Source: Streptomyces sp. HUAS YS2 | GTDB lineage: Bacteria; Actinomycetota; Actinomycetes; Streptomycetales; Streptomycetaceae | Length of the DNA stretch: 64,000 bases | Assembly (NCBI RefSeq): GCF_033343995.1 | Contig: NZ_CP137573.1 | Coordinates: forward strand, 2,513,001 to 2,577,000 | Direction: 5' to 3' | Shown: in pieces, positions 11,664 through 20,354 of the stretch | How positions within the stretch are numbered: the stretch's first letter is position 1 | Layout of the letters: every line of letters begins with the position of its first letter | The notes under the pieces: generated by a model | What the model was told of the DNA's origin: nothing | What the model saw: the letters and a program-made list of their open reading frames with translations, nothing else | Database searches by the model: none | Made by a program: the position numbers and the translations under genes

Positions 11664-12658
11664 GCGAGCCTCACTCGGGGGTCGATCACGGCGTACATGA
11701 GGTCCACGACGAGGTTCATGACGACCACGGCGGCCGCGGTGATCAGGGTGACCGCCAGGATCAGCGGCAGGTCGCGGTCGCCGACCGCCTTGAAGGCCGC
11801 GCTGCCGAGGCCGGGCAGGTTGAACGCGGTCTCGGTCAGGATCGCGCCGCCGATGAGAGCGCCGAGGTCCATGCCGAAGATGGTCAGGATGGGGGTCATC
11901 GTGGAGCGCATGGCGTGCTTGCCGAGCACCACCGGCTCCGTGAGGCCCTTCGCGCGGGCGGTGCGGATGTAGTCCTCGCCGAGCACCTCCAGCATGGTGG
12001 CGCGGGTGAGCCGGGCGTACATCGCCGCGTACAGGAAGGCGAGGGTGACCCACGGCAGGAGCAGGCCCATGAACCACGATCCGGGCGACTCGGTGAACGG
12101 GACCCACTTGGCGTCCAGCCAGCCGAGCTGGATGCGGAAGACGAGCAGCGCCAGCATGGCGGTGAAGTAGATGGGGAGCGAGACGCCGGCGAGCGCCGTG
12201 ACCATCGCCGCCCGGTCGATCATGGTGCCGCGCCGGAGCGCGGAGACCACGCCGGTGCTGACGCCCATGACCAGCCACAGCACGGCCGCGCCGAGGACCA
12301 TGGAGACGGTGACGGGGATGCGGTCGACCAGCATGAGCCAGACGTCCTGCTCGGTCTTGAACGAGTAGCCGAAGCACGGCGCCGCGCAGTGGATCGTGTC
12401 GCCGCCGCCGACGTAGTCACGGCCGACGAAGATGCCCGAGACGAAGTGCCAGAACTGCACCAGGATCGGGTCGTCCAGGCCCAGCTTCTGCCGGACGCCC
12501 TCGATGGAGGCCGGATCCGCCTGCTTGCCGACGAACATCGCGGCAGGGTCGCTGCCGGTCAGCTTGGGGATCAGGAAGAAGATGCCGAGCGTCACGAACG
12601 TGACGACGAGCAGCATCACGACGACGGCGAAGAGCCGTCGGACTATGTATGCAAGCAT
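11660..12658 (-). CDS. Oligopeptide ABC transporter permease (OppB/DppB)
   Basis: A 332-residue inner-membrane permease with about six helices. It begins [10 protein letters not shown], the usual OppB start, followed by the first helix. The EAA coupling loop is [22 protein letters not shown] and the protein ends in the conserved [12 protein letters not shown]. The periplasmic segment between helices 1 and 2 contains a short Cys-rich patch ([11 protein letters not shown]), a small oddity. It pairs with the OppC-type permease encoded upstream of the binding protein. Confidence 0.93.
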   Translation of the reverse strand: MLAYIVRRLFAVVVMLLVVTFVTLGIFFLIPKLTGSDPAAMFVGKQADPASIEGVRQKLGLDDPILVQFWHFVSGIFVGRDYVGGGDTIHCAAPCFGYSFKTEQDVWLMLVDRIPVTVSMVLGAAVLWLVMGVSTGVVSALRRGTMIDRAAMVTALAGVSLPIYFTAMLALLVFRIQLGWLDAKWVPFTESPGSWFMGLLLPWVTLAFLYAAMYARLTRATMLEVLGEDYIRTARAKGLTEPVVLGKHAMRSTMTPILTIFGMDLGALIGGAILTETAFNLPGLGSAAFKAVGDRDLPLILAVTLITAAAVVVMNLVVDLMYAVIDPRVRLA

Positions 12659-12675
12659 GCGGTCGGCCGGCCGGC

Positions 12676-12705
12676 GGCCGGGGAACCCGATCGGATTCCC
12701 CGGCC
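12676..12705 (-). other. Intercistronic stem-loop between the binding-protein and permease genes
   Basis: GGCCGGGGAA and TTCCCCGGCC form a perfect 10-bp stem with a 10-base loop, in the 113-base gap after the binding-protein gene. Hairpins here commonly make the binding-protein mRNA more abundant than the permease part, by partial termination or by protecting the upstream 3' end. Confidence 0.7.
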
Positions 12706-12771
12706 ACCGGCCCGGCCATCACCTGCCCTTCGGACCTGGCGGCGGGTGGTGCGCCGTTGGAGCGGGTGGGT

Positions 12772-14535
12772 TTACTTGACGCCGAGCGACGCGTAGTCGT
12801 AGCGGCCGTTGTACGCGTCGGCCGTGTAGACGTTGGTCAGTCGCGAGCTGCGCCAGATGATGTTCTTCTCGTGGGTGAAGGGCAGGTAGACGGCGTGCTC
12901 CGAGACCTTCGTGTTGATCTGCTTGTAGAGCTCGCCGGCCTTGTTCGGGTCGGTCTCCTTCAGCGCCTGGTCGAACAGGCCGTTGATGGCCGGGTCGTTC
13001 AGCTCCGAGAAGTTGTTGTTACCGCTCGGCAGGATGAAGCGGCCGTCGACGAGCGGCTGCAGGAAGCCCTGGCCCGACGGGAAGTCGGCGCCCCAGCCCA
13101 TGATGATGATGCCGTAGTTCTTCTGCTTGACCACGGTCGGCGAGCCGATGATGCCGTTGGTCTGGGCACCGTCGAACTGGTCGATCTGGGCGTCGATGCC
13201 GACGGCCTTCAGCGACTGCTGCAGGGACTCGGCGGTGGCGATCTCGATCGGCTTGTTGTTGCGGACCGCGATGGTGGTCTTGAAGCCGTTCGGCTGACCG
13301 CACTTCGTCAGGGCCTCCTTGGCCTTGGCGAGGTCCGGCTTGCCGCCGAGCTTGCCATACGGGTCGGCCTTGATGTCCGAGCCCTTGACGCCGGCGGGCA
13401 GCATGTTGGTGGCGATGTCGCCACCGGCCTGCGGGCCACCACGCGCGGTCTGCAGGGACTTGGAGTCGGCGGCGTAGATGATCGCCTTGCGGCACTCGAT
13501 GTTCGGGATCACCGTCTGCGGGAACACCGCGTAACGGATGAAGCCGGTCTGCGGGTTGTCCGCGTTCTCCTTGTGCTGCTGCAGCACCTTGGCGCGGGCG
13601 GCCTGGCCGACACCGGTGGCGTTGAGGTCGACGTCGTACTCGCCCTCGATCAGGCGGTTGTCCATGTCGTCGGCGTTCGTGGTGAACGTGACGCTGATCT
13701 TGTCCGGCAGGGCCTTGCGGATGGTGTCCGACTTCTGGTCCCACTTGTCGTTGCGGACAAGCTTCATGGCCTTGTTCGGCGTGTAGGACTCGAACTTGTA
13801 CGGGCCGGAGGAGAACGGCTTCAGACCGTACTGGGCCTTGGTGTCCTTGTCCTGGCGGACCGGGGAGGCGGCGGGCATGGCCAGCATCTGCAGGAAGTCG
13901 CTGTTGGCGACCGGCAGCTTGAAGATGATGGTCTTGTCGTCCGGCGTCTCGATCGCCTTCAGACCGAGCTTGTCGGCGGAGGTGTCCTTGTACGGACCGG
14001 TGTAGGTCTTCTTCGGGTCGAGGACCTGCTGCAGGTAGATCGGGCCGCCGGAGATGACGTCCTGGGCCCAGATGCGCTCGATGCCGTACTTGATGTCCTT
14101 GGAGGTGATGGCCTTGCCGTCCTCCCAGGCGATCCCGTCCCGCAGCTTGAAGGTGTAGGTCAGGCCGTCGGCGGAGATCTGGGGGGCCTCGGCGGCGAGG
14201 TCGGGGACCAGCTCGGTGGAGGCGGCGCCCGGCTCGGCCTTGAAGGTGACCAGCTGACGCGTGTAGTAGCGGGCGAAGTCCCACACGAAGCCGTAGTAAC
14301 CGCGCTGCGGGTCCCACGAGTCGGCCTCCTGCGAGGCGATGAACTTCAGCTCGCCGCCCTTCTTGTCGGAGGCGTTGGCGACCTTGTTCACCGCGGCGTT
14401 GAAGCCCGCGGCGCCCTTGTTGCCCTTGTCGCCGCCGGCGTCGCCGCCGCCGCACGCGGTGGTGACCAGCATGGTCGCCGCGGCGAGCAGTGCGCCCGCG
14501 GCGAGTCGGCGCCGCGCCGGGCTGTTGAGTGTCAT
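12772..14535 (-). CDS. Oligopeptide-binding lipoprotein (OppA/DppA, SBP family 5)
   Basis: The extracellular receptor of the importer, 587 residues. The signal peptide MTLNSPARRRLAAGALLAAATML runs into a lipobox VTTAC, so the mature protein is lipid-anchored at Cys27 and begins with a Gly/Asp linker. The family-5 fold follows, with the typical YTFKLRDGIAWEDGKAIT and KYGIERIW segments near residues 125-160. Peptide length preference cannot be read from sequence. A GGAGG ribosome site lies about 12 bases before the ATG. It is second in the operon and is followed by a strong hairpin. Confidence 0.94.
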   Translation of the reverse strand: MTLNSPARRRLAAGALLAAATMLVTTACGGGDAGGDKGNKGAAGFNAAVNKVANASDKKGGELKFIASQEADSWDPQRGYYGFVWDFARYYTRQLVTFKAEPGAASTELVPDLAAEAPQISADGLTYTFKLRDGIAWEDGKAITSKDIKYGIERIWAQDVISGGPIYLQQVLDPKKTYTGPYKDTSADKLGLKAIETPDDKTIIFKLPVANSDFLQMLAMPAASPVRQDKDTKAQYGLKPFSSGPYKFESYTPNKAMKLVRNDKWDQKSDTIRKALPDKISVTFTTNADDMDNRLIEGEYDVDLNATGVGQAARAKVLQQHKENADNPQTGFIRYAVFPQTVIPNIECRKAIIYAADSKSLQTARGGPQAGGDIATNMLPAGVKGSDIKADPYGKLGGKPDLAKAKEALTKCGQPNGFKTTIAVRNNKPIEIATAESLQQSLKAVGIDAQIDQFDGAQTNGIIGSPTVVKQKNYGIIIMGWGADFPSGQGFLQPLVDGRFILPSGNNNFSELNDPAINGLFDQALKETDPNKAGELYKQINTKVSEHAVYLPFTHEKNIIWRSSRLTNVYTADAYNGRYDYASLGVK

Positions 14536-14645
14536 GGGTCTCGCAACCTCCGGAAGTATGGCGGCCGTCGGAAACGGTCCGCCGGTTTGGGGATGTGCCT
14601 CCTGTCGACAGCGGCAGGGGCTGGTCTTGCGGTACCGGCGTACGG

Positions 14646-15644
14646 TCAGCGGGCGCCCTTCGGGTCCAGCGCGTCGCGCACGCCGTCGCCGAAGAGGTTG
14701 AACGCCAACACGGTGATGAAGATCGCGAGGCCGGGGATCACCATGAACAGGGGGTCCGATTCATAGGTGTTGACGGCCTTCGACAGCATCTGCCCCCACG
14801 AGGCCGTGGGCGGCTTGACTCCCGCGCCGAGGAAGCTGAGGGCCGCCTCGGTCAGGATGTTCGTGGGGATCATCAGCGTCGCGTAGACGGTGATCGGGGC
14901 CACCAGGTTGGGCAGCAGCTCCCGGCGCAGGATGTAGAGGCGGCCGGCGCCGAGGCTCTGGGCCGCCTCGACGTACTCGCGGTTGCGCAGCGACAGGGTC
15001 TGGCCGCGGACGATGCGTCCGACGTACGGCCAGCCGAAGAAGCCGATGACGACGACCAGGGCGCCGATCCGGATGCTCGAACCACCGAAGCCCAGCAGGT
15101 CGTTGGGGAGCACGGAGACCAGGGCGATCGTGAAGAGCAGCTGCGGGAAGGCGAGCATGACGTCCATGACGCGGCTCAGCGCGGCGTCGATCCAGCCGCC
15201 GAAGTAGCCGGCGATGATGCCGAGGACCGTGCCGAGCAGGACCGCGAAGAGTGCCGCCAGGAAGGCGACGAGGAGCGAGATCCGGGCGCCGTAGACGATC
15301 CGGCTGAACACGTCGCGGCCGTTGACCGGCTCGACGCCCAGTAGGAAGTCGGAGTTGATGCCGCCGTACGGCTCGATCGGCGTGCCGAACAGCGCATCGA
15401 TCTGGTCCTCGTGGAACTCGTTCGGCGGGTGGCCGAGCAGGCCGACGATGAGCGGCGCGAAGATCGCGACCAGGATCAGGAAGAACACGACGGCGCCGCC
15501 GGCGAGGGCCAGCTTGTCCCTCTTGAGGCGAGTCCAGGCGATCTGCCACGGGGAGCGGCCTTCGATCGCTTTGGCGGGGGCTGCGGCCGCGACGTCGACA
15601 GCGGCGGTCTCGGCCGCACTCGTGTCGTGCAGTGGTGCCGTCAT
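14646..15644 (-). CDS. Oligopeptide ABC transporter permease (OppC/DppC)
   Basis: The second permease, 332 residues. A polar Ala-rich lead of about 30 residues precedes SPWQIAWTRLKRDKLAL, the usual start of the OppC N-terminal domain. About six helices follow, with the coupling loop NREYVEAAQSLGAGRLYILRR and the ending FNLFGDGVRDALDPK. It is the first gene of the operon: the order is permease C, binding protein, permease B, ATPase D, ATPase F, which differs from the common A-B-C-D-F. Confidence 0.93.
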   Translation of the reverse strand: MTAPLHDTSAAETAAVDVAAAAPAKAIEGRSPWQIAWTRLKRDKLALAGGAVVFFLILVAIFAPLIVGLLGHPPNEFHEDQIDALFGTPIEPYGGINSDFLLGVEPVNGRDVFSRIVYGARISLLVAFLAALFAVLLGTVLGIIAGYFGGWIDAALSRVMDVMLAFPQLLFTIALVSVLPNDLLGFGGSSIRIGALVVVIGFFGWPYVGRIVRGQTLSLRNREYVEAAQSLGAGRLYILRRELLPNLVAPITVYATLMIPTNILTEAALSFLGAGVKPPTASWGQMLSKAVNTYESDPLFMVIPGLAIFITVLAFNLFGDGVRDALDPKGAR

Positions 15645-15961
15645 CGTGGTGAGGACCCCTCTCGGCCGCGGGTGGACGGCCCTTGCCTCGCCGCGGGTGG
15701 CGGCGTAGTGGAACTGCTGGTTGGACGCTCGATCACGCGGTCGAACGCCCGGCGTTCCGGGGAGTCTTCAACGGGCTTGCGATCAGCCGCCAGACCTCAA
15801 GGTGAATGTTTGCGCAACTGTGATGCGGTCCGCCCACTTCCGTTATGCGGACGGGGAGATCGGCTCAGCGGACCAACTCGGCCGCTATTCGGCCAGAACG
15901 GACAAAAGCTCAACCGTCCTGGTGAGACGGGTGATTGGGGTGAAGCGAGCGACCCGAAGGG
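15645..15961. other. Intergenic region upstream of the importer operon
   Basis: No gene is seen in these 317 bases. The region should hold the importer promoter on the minus strand and the 3' end of the SseB-type gene. The 8-base palindrome TTGCGCAA at 15810-15817 is in a locally AT-richer patch, about 165 bases before the permease start, and is the best operator candidate; no convincing -35/-10 pair was found. Confidence 0.35.
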
Positions 15962-16753
15962 TCACTGGGGATAGCCGTAACCGGCGGACCCGCGGGACGG
16001 CGCGGCGTGCGCCTCGCGGTCGTAGAACGGGCGCGCGGTGGCCCGCAGCCACATCGTCACGGGGTCGTGGTCGTCCGACATCGCGACCGTGGACACCGGC
16101 AGCCCGTCGGGCACGGCGGCCACGGACTGCCGCATCATCGCCCGCACGGACTCGACGGAGGCCGGCGAGGTGTCGTACAGGTCGAGACCGATGGCGAGGT
16201 ACGGGGAGCCGAGCACCGGCTGCACCCAGGCGCGGCGCAACGAGCGGACGGCGGGGGTGCGGTGCGCGTTCTGCGTGAGCAGGGCGTAGAACTGCGGGAT
16301 CTCGATGGCCGGCTCGGACAGCCTCAGCGGTCCGGCGGGCATCCGGTCCAGACCGGTGGCGATGCGCCGCAGGTCGGCCCACGGGATGCCGACGCCGCCG
16401 CCGGGAGCGTGCGGGTTGAGCCAGATGCCCCAGCGGTCGGGGTAGAGGGCGCGGGCGATGTCCTGGCCGGTGACGACCTCGTGGGCGCGGTTCCAGCCGG
16501 AGGCGGCCAGCTCCTGGGCGGAGGTGACGCAGGGCGCGTAGCCGAGGCCGTCGACCTGCATGTTCCCGTACTGGGCGTCGGAGGAGCCGGGCTGCCCGTG
16601 CCAGAGCAGCATCCAGACCGGTTCCGCGGCCAGCGCGCCGAGCAGCGCCTCGTAGGCGTCGAAGCGGCCGGGAGCGACCTGGCGCATCAGGTGCTCGACC
16701 TGGCCGCCGGCCTGTCCGGTCCGGCCGGCCGCAGCGTCGCGCGACGCACTCAC
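15962..16753 (-). CDS. SseB-domain (enhanced serine sensitivity) protein, copy 2
   Basis: A 263-residue protein of the SseB family with the SseB C-terminal domain. After about 20 polar residues, FDAYEALLGALAAEPVWMLLWHGQPG starts the first SseB-like unit, and VQPVLGSPYLAIGLDLYDTS begins the C-terminal domain. E. coli SseB was named for raised serine sensitivity when over-produced; its biochemistry is not known. The start is set at GTG 16753 by frame and by a G-rich stretch 12-20 bases before it; the frame is open well upstream. It follows a second SseB-type gene by 41 bases. Confidence 0.7.
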   Translation of the reverse strand: MSASRDAAAGRTGQAGGQVEHLMRQVAPGRFDAYEALLGALAAEPVWMLLWHGQPGSSDAQYGNMQVDGLGYAPCVTSAQELAASGWNRAHEVVTGQDIARALYPDRWGIWLNPHAPGGGVGIPWADLRRIATGLDRMPAGPLRLSEPAIEIPQFYALLTQNAHRTPAVRSLRRAWVQPVLGSPYLAIGLDLYDTSPASVESVRAMMRQSVAAVPDGLPVSTVAMSDDHDPVTMWLRATARPFYDREAHAAPSRGSAGYGYPQ

Positions 16754-16794
16754 CCTGGGTTCCGCCCCCTCTTCCGTCTGCCGTTCGGTTCCGA

Positions 16795-17535
16795 TTATGC
16801 GTACACGCGCTGGTAGAAGGGGCGCACCTTGGCCAGCATCCAGTCGGCCACCGGGTCCTGGGCCACGTCGAGCAGGACGATGTTCACCGGCCAGCGGACC
16901 TGGACCCGCCCCAGCGCGCGGCCGAGCGCGTCCAACGGCGCGTCGCGGTCGACGCCGTCGTAGACGGAGAGCTGGACGCCGACGAAGAGCGCCGGCTCGC
17001 CGCCCTCGACGCTGGCGAGCACGCGGCGGGCGGTGGTGACGACGCCGAGGGCGTCGAACTCGGCGGCCGCGGCGGAGAGGAAGTCGACCGGGTCGTCCTG
17101 CCAGTCGGGTTCGAAGAGCCGGACCCGGCCGCCGCTCGCGGGGCCGTCCAGCGGGGTGCGGCCGGTGCGGCACAGCTCGGCGACGGCGGGCGGGGGCAGC
17201 GGGACGCCGACGGTGCCGCCGGGGTTCACGGCGATGCCGAGCTGCGGCGGCAGTCCGCGGGCGAAGTCACGGGCGGGGGCGACGGTGTACGCCATGGGGG
17301 CGCCGACGCAGGCGTGGAACTGCTGCTCGGAGCTGAAGACGGGGACGTAGGCCGCGCCGTCGATCTCCACGGTGGGCAGGTCGAGGACGGTGCTGTCGGG
17401 GCCGCCGCCCTGCGGCAGGGGCACCCATACCTGGCTGCGCCCGAGGACCTCGACGAGACGGGCTCCGGCGGAGGGGGTGCCGAGCGAGGCGGCGAGCGTC
17501 TCTTCCAGCTCGTTGCCCGGCCATGCGATGTCCAC
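16795..17535 (-). CDS. SseB-domain protein, copy 1
   Basis: A 246-residue protein: DIAWPGNELEETLAASLG opens the domain, VWVPLP is the first strand pair, and YVPVFSSEQQF is the motif shared by SseB proteins. The second half (PALFVGVQLSVYDG, VRWPVNIVLLDV) is the SseB C-terminal domain. Both copies end in a similar segment, roughly PxxxWxxAxxRPFYxR, so they look like an old tandem duplication. Together they form a two-gene unit; a GGGGAAG-type ribosome site precedes the ATG at 17535. Confidence 0.75.
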   Translation of the reverse strand: MDIAWPGNELEETLAASLGTPSAGARLVEVLGRSQVWVPLPQGGGPDSTVLDLPTVEIDGAAYVPVFSSEQQFHACVGAPMAYTVAPARDFARGLPPQLGIAVNPGGTVGVPLPPPAVAELCRTGRTPLDGPASGGRVRLFEPDWQDDPVDFLSAAAAEFDALGVVTTARRVLASVEGGEPALFVGVQLSVYDGVDRDAPLDALGRALGRVQVRWPVNIVLLDVAQDPVADWMLAKVRPFYQRVYA

Positions 17536-17635
17536 GTTCTTCCCCTTCGGCGGAGCGTCCTCGGGGCACCTTAACGTCGCGGACCGTCACCGCGGGCACG
17601 GTGCCCCCGATTCGGACGGGGTGACGTAGGCCACC

Positions 17636-17666
17636 GGCGCGGCGGAGGGAGCCCTTCCGCCGCGCC
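17636..17666 (-). terminator. Hairpin after the small P-loop ATPase gene
   Basis: GGCGCGGCGGA and TCCGCCGCGCC form a perfect 11-bp stem with a 9-base loop, 17 bases beyond the stop at 17684 on the minus strand. Confidence 0.7.
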
Positions 17667-17683
17667 GCCGGTCGGAGCACCGG

Positions 17684-18349
17684 TCAGGGCTCGCGGCGGA
17701 AGGCGATCCGGCGCAGGGCGGTCGCCGCAGGGCGGTCCAGCAGGGTGGTGGTGGCGCAGCCGGCCGGCGGGTGCGGCGACTGCGCGGCGGCGAGCAGCCG
17801 GCCGACCGCGTGGCGGTGCCGGCTGAACGCGTACCCGGAGACACCGCGGCCCCGGTCCCGCTGGCCCTCGCGGGCGGTCTCGGGGGTGACGTCGAGCAGG
17901 ATCAGGTGCATGGCGCGGCCGCGGCGGCGCGCCGCGCGGGCCAGCCAGCCGCGGACCCAGCCCTGGGTGCCGCAGTCGTGCACGATGAGGCTCTCGCCGG
18001 AGCGCAGGGCGCTGCGCAGCCCGGCGTAGTGCGCGATCCGGACCAGCGGGCGGTAGACGGCGTACGGCAGGAAGCGCGGCATCTTCGCCTCCCAGCGCTC
18101 ACGGACGTCCTGCGAGTCGATGGTGCGGTCCTGCGCAGCACGCCGGATCAGCGTCGACTTCCCGCTGCCGGGCAGCCCGGAGACCACCACCACGTCGCCC
18201 TCCCGGAAGGCGAGCACACGAGGGCCGCGGCCCTCCCGCTCGCGCAGATCGCGCAGCACGGGCGTGGCCCCGCGCCGTGCGGCGCGCCGCACACGCTGGG
18301 CCGGTAGGCCGGTGTTCGTCGCCATCGCGCCGGTTCGCTGCCACGTCAT
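17684..18349 (-). CDS. P-loop ATPase / zeta- or kinase-like small AAA protein
   Basis: A 221-residue protein with one clear motif: Walker A SGLPGSGKST near residue 60, followed by SQDVRERWE, which resembles substrate-binding in small P-loop kinases. A later stretch LILLDVTPETAREGQRDRGR looks like the lid with arginine residues of nucleotide or small-molecule kinases. No substrate can be assigned. The ATG at 18349 is chosen because GGGGAG lies 5-6 bases upstream; the frame is open earlier. The N-terminal 45 residues are very basic (RRAARRGATPVLRDLRERE). It diverges from the glycine riboswitch operon. Confidence 0.65.
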   Translation of the reverse strand: MTWQRTGAMATNTGLPAQRVRRAARRGATPVLRDLREREGRGPRVLAFREGDVVVVSGLPGSGKSTLIRRAAQDRTIDSQDVRERWEAKMPRFLPYAVYRPLVRIAHYAGLRSALRSGESLIVHDCGTQGWVRGWLARAARRRGRAMHLILLDVTPETAREGQRDRGRGVSGYAFSRHRHAVGRLLAAAQSPHPPAGCATTTLLDRPAATALRRIAFRREP

Positions 18350-18391
18350 CGCTTCTCCCCCTGCCGGGTCTTTCGGGACCCTTGCCCATGA

Positions 18392-18419
18392 AGTGTAAAG
18401 AGACGGTAATGAGGCACAA
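18392..18419 (-). promoter_or_regulatory. Candidate promoter of the P-loop ATPase gene
   Basis: On the minus strand TTGTGC, 16 bases, then TACACT read toward the gene, ending about 43 bases before its ATG. The match is by eye only. Confidence 0.45.
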
Positions 18420-18451
18420 GCGATTTGCCGTTCGGATCCCGCATGCAATGA

Positions 18452-18482
18452 TGTGCGCGCCAAGCGCACACAATCACATACT
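18452..18482 (+). promoter_or_regulatory. Candidate promoter and dyad operator of the gcv operon
   Basis: TGTGCGC, 5 bases, GCGCACA form a perfect dyad at 18452-18470. A CATACT -10-like box follows at 18477-18482, so the dyad would cover the -35 region. Transcription would begin near 18489, just before the first riboswitch aptamer. Confidence 0.45.
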
Positions 18483-18493
18483 GGCCGCTCGAA

Positions 18494-18692
18494 GCCGCGC
18501 GGGAGAGTCCCGGGCCGGAACTATCCGGCCGGGCGCCGAAGGAGCAAGACCCTCCCTTGAATCTCTCAGGCCCCGATACCGCGTGGACGAGGCAGATCTG
18601 AAAAGCGGGCCGCGTCGTCGCGGCCCCACCCAAGGTGCAAGCCGGGGATGCCCCCGGTGAACCTCTCAGGTTCCATGACAGATGGGGAGGAT
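18494..18692 (+). ncRNA. Tandem glycine riboswitch controlling gcvT-gcvH-glyA-sdaA
   Basis: Two glycine aptamers are visible in series. Aptamer I runs from CGCGGGAGAG through CGCCGAAGGAGCAA to CCTTGAATCTCTCAGGCCCC and ATACCGC at about 18580. Aptamer II runs from GAAAAGCGGGCC through CACCCAAGGTGCAAGCC to GGTGAACCTCTCAGG and CATGACAGATGG at about 18685. The conserved CTCTCAGG boxes and the GGAGCAA/GGTGCAA boxes are class hallmarks. Glycine riboswitches in front of gcv genes are on-switches. A small hairpin, GAGGA-TCCG-TCCTC at 18687-18700, directly follows aptamer II and could belong to the expression platform. gcvT starts 66 bases further on. Confidence 0.95.
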
Positions 18693-18757
18693 CCGTCCTC
18701 ACCCGTCATGTATGTCGTGCCCTGCACGCCACGCCCCTGGGACCCGGGAGCCACCCG

Positions 18758-19882
18758 ATGAGCACTGCCCCCCGTCTGACCGCCCTCGATGCCCTGCATC
18801 GTTCGCTGGGCGCGACCATGACCGACTTCGCCGGCTGGGACATGCCGCTGCGGTACGGCAGCGAGCGGGACGAGCACAACGCCGTCCGCACCAAGGCCGG
18901 TCTCTTCGACCTCTCGCACATGGGCGAGATCACCGTCACGGGCCCGCAGGCCGTCGAGCTGCTCGACTTCGCCCTGGTCGGCAACATCTCCACGGTCGGT
19001 GTCGGCCGCGCGCGCTACACGATGATCTGCCAGGAGGACGGCGGCATCCTCGACGACCTGATCGTGTACCGGCTCCAGGAGCAGGAGTACATGATCGTCG
19101 CCAACGCCTCCAACGCGCAGGTCGTGCTGGACGCGGTGACCGAGCGGGCGGCCGGCTTCGACGCCGAGGTGCGTGACGACCGCGACGCGTACGCGCTGAT
19201 CGCCGTCCAGGGCCCGGAGTCCCCCGGCATCCTGAAGTCGCTGACCGACGCCGACCTGGACGGACTGAAGTACTACGCCGGCCTGCCGGGCACGGTCGCC
19301 GGGGTCCCCGCGCTGATCGCCCGTACCGGCTACACCGGCGAGGACGGCTTCGAGCTGTTCCTGAAGCCCGAGCACGCCGAGGGCGTCTGGAAGGCGCTGA
19401 CCGAGGCCGGCGCGCCGGTCGGCCTGGTGCCGTGCGGCCTGTCCTGCCGCGACACGCTCCGCCTGGAGGCGGGCATGCCGCTGTACGGCCACGAGCTGAC
19501 CACGTCCCTCACCCCGTTCGACGCGGGTCTGGGCCGGGTCGTGAAGTTCGAGAAGACGACGAACGAGGGCCGCTTCGTCGGCCGCGAGGCGCTGGAGAAG
19601 GCCGCCGAGCGCGCCGAGACCGCCCCGCCGCGCAAGCTCGTCGGCCTGATCGCCGAGGGCCGCCGGGTGCCCCGCGCCGGTATGCAGGTCGTCGTGGACG
19701 GCCAGGTCGTCGGCGAGATCACCTCCGGCGCCCCGTCCCCGACGCTGGGCAAGCCGATCGCCATGGCGTACGTCGACGCCGCCCACGCCGAGCCGGGCAC
19801 GGCGGGCGTCGGCGTGGACATCCGCGGCACCCACGAGCCCTACGAGGTCGTGGCGCTGCCGTTCTACAAGCGCCAGAAGTGA
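18758..19882 (+). CDS. gcvT: Aminomethyltransferase, T-protein of the glycine cleavage system
   Basis: The T-protein releases ammonia from the aminomethyl group on the H-protein and makes 5,10-methylene-tetrahydrofolate. The 374-residue protein has the folate-binding start [12 protein letters not shown], the catalytic-site segment [12 protein letters not shown], and the C-terminal barrel ending in [14 protein letters not shown]. The ATG at 18758 follows GGGAG by about 7 bases, and gives an N-terminus ([14 protein letters not shown]) typical of the family. First gene of the riboswitch operon; gcvH starts 73 bases later. The P-protein gene is not in this window. Confidence 0.96.
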   Translation: MSTAPRLTALDALHRSLGATMTDFAGWDMPLRYGSERDEHNAVRTKAGLFDLSHMGEITVTGPQAVELLDFALVGNISTVGVGRARYTMICQEDGGILDDLIVYRLQEQEYMIVANASNAQVVLDAVTERAAGFDAEVRDDRDAYALIAVQGPESPGILKSLTDADLDGLKYYAGLPGTVAGVPALIARTGYTGEDGFELFLKPEHAEGVWKALTEAGAPVGLVPCGLSCRDTLRLEAGMPLYGHELTTSLTPFDAGLGRVVKFEKTTNEGRFVGREALEKAAERAETAPPRKLVGLIAEGRRVPRAGMQVVVDGQVVGEITSGAPSPTLGKPIAMAYVDAAHAEPGTAGVGVDIRGTHEPYEVVALPFYKRQK

Positions 19883-19955
19883 CACTGAGCACGTCTCGTC
19901 CCGCAGTCCCCTCCCCGTTCATCAGCACTCCCCCGCGTACAGGAGAATTCAGGTC

Positions 19956-20342
19956 ATGAGCAACGCCAGCAACCCCACGCACCTGCGCTACAGCAAGGAG
20001 CACGAGTGGCTGTCGCCCGCCGAGGACGACGTCGCCACGATCGGTATCACCGAGCACGCGGCGAACGCCCTCGGCGACGTCGTGTACGTCCAGCTCCCCG
20101 AGGTCGGCGACACGGTGACCGCGGGCGAGACCTGTGGCGAGCTGGAGTCCACCAAGTCGGTCAGCGACCTGTACTCCCCGGTGACCGGCGAGGTCGTCGC
20201 CGCGAACCAGGACGTCGTGGACGACCCGTCGCTGGTGAACACGGCTCCCTTCGAGGGTGGCTGGCTCTTCAAGGTGCGCGTCGCGGAGGAGCCGAAGGAC
20301 CTGCTCTCCGCCGACGAGTACACCGCGTTCTCCGGCAGCTAA
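19956..20342 (+). CDS. gcvH: Glycine cleavage system H-protein
   Basis: The small lipoyl carrier shuttles the aminomethyl intermediate between the P, T and L proteins. It has 128 residues with lipoylation at Lys67 in [11 protein letters not shown], and the typical start [13 protein letters not shown] clear AGGAGAA ribosome site lies 9 bases before the ATG. It ends 12 bases before glyA. Confidence 0.97.
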   Translation: MSNASNPTHLRYSKEHEWLSPAEDDVATIGITEHAANALGDVVYVQLPEVGDTVTAGETCGELESTKSVSDLYSPVTGEVVAANQDVVDDPSLVNTAPFEGGWLFKVRVAEEPKDLLSADEYTAFSGS

Positions 20343-20354
20343 GGACCCCTCCCG

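Noticed and set aside
17684..18469. Earlier start for the P-loop ATPase gene
   Set aside because: The frame is open to 18469, but the extra part would overlap the divergent promoter and dyad; the ATG at 18349 has a good ribosome site.
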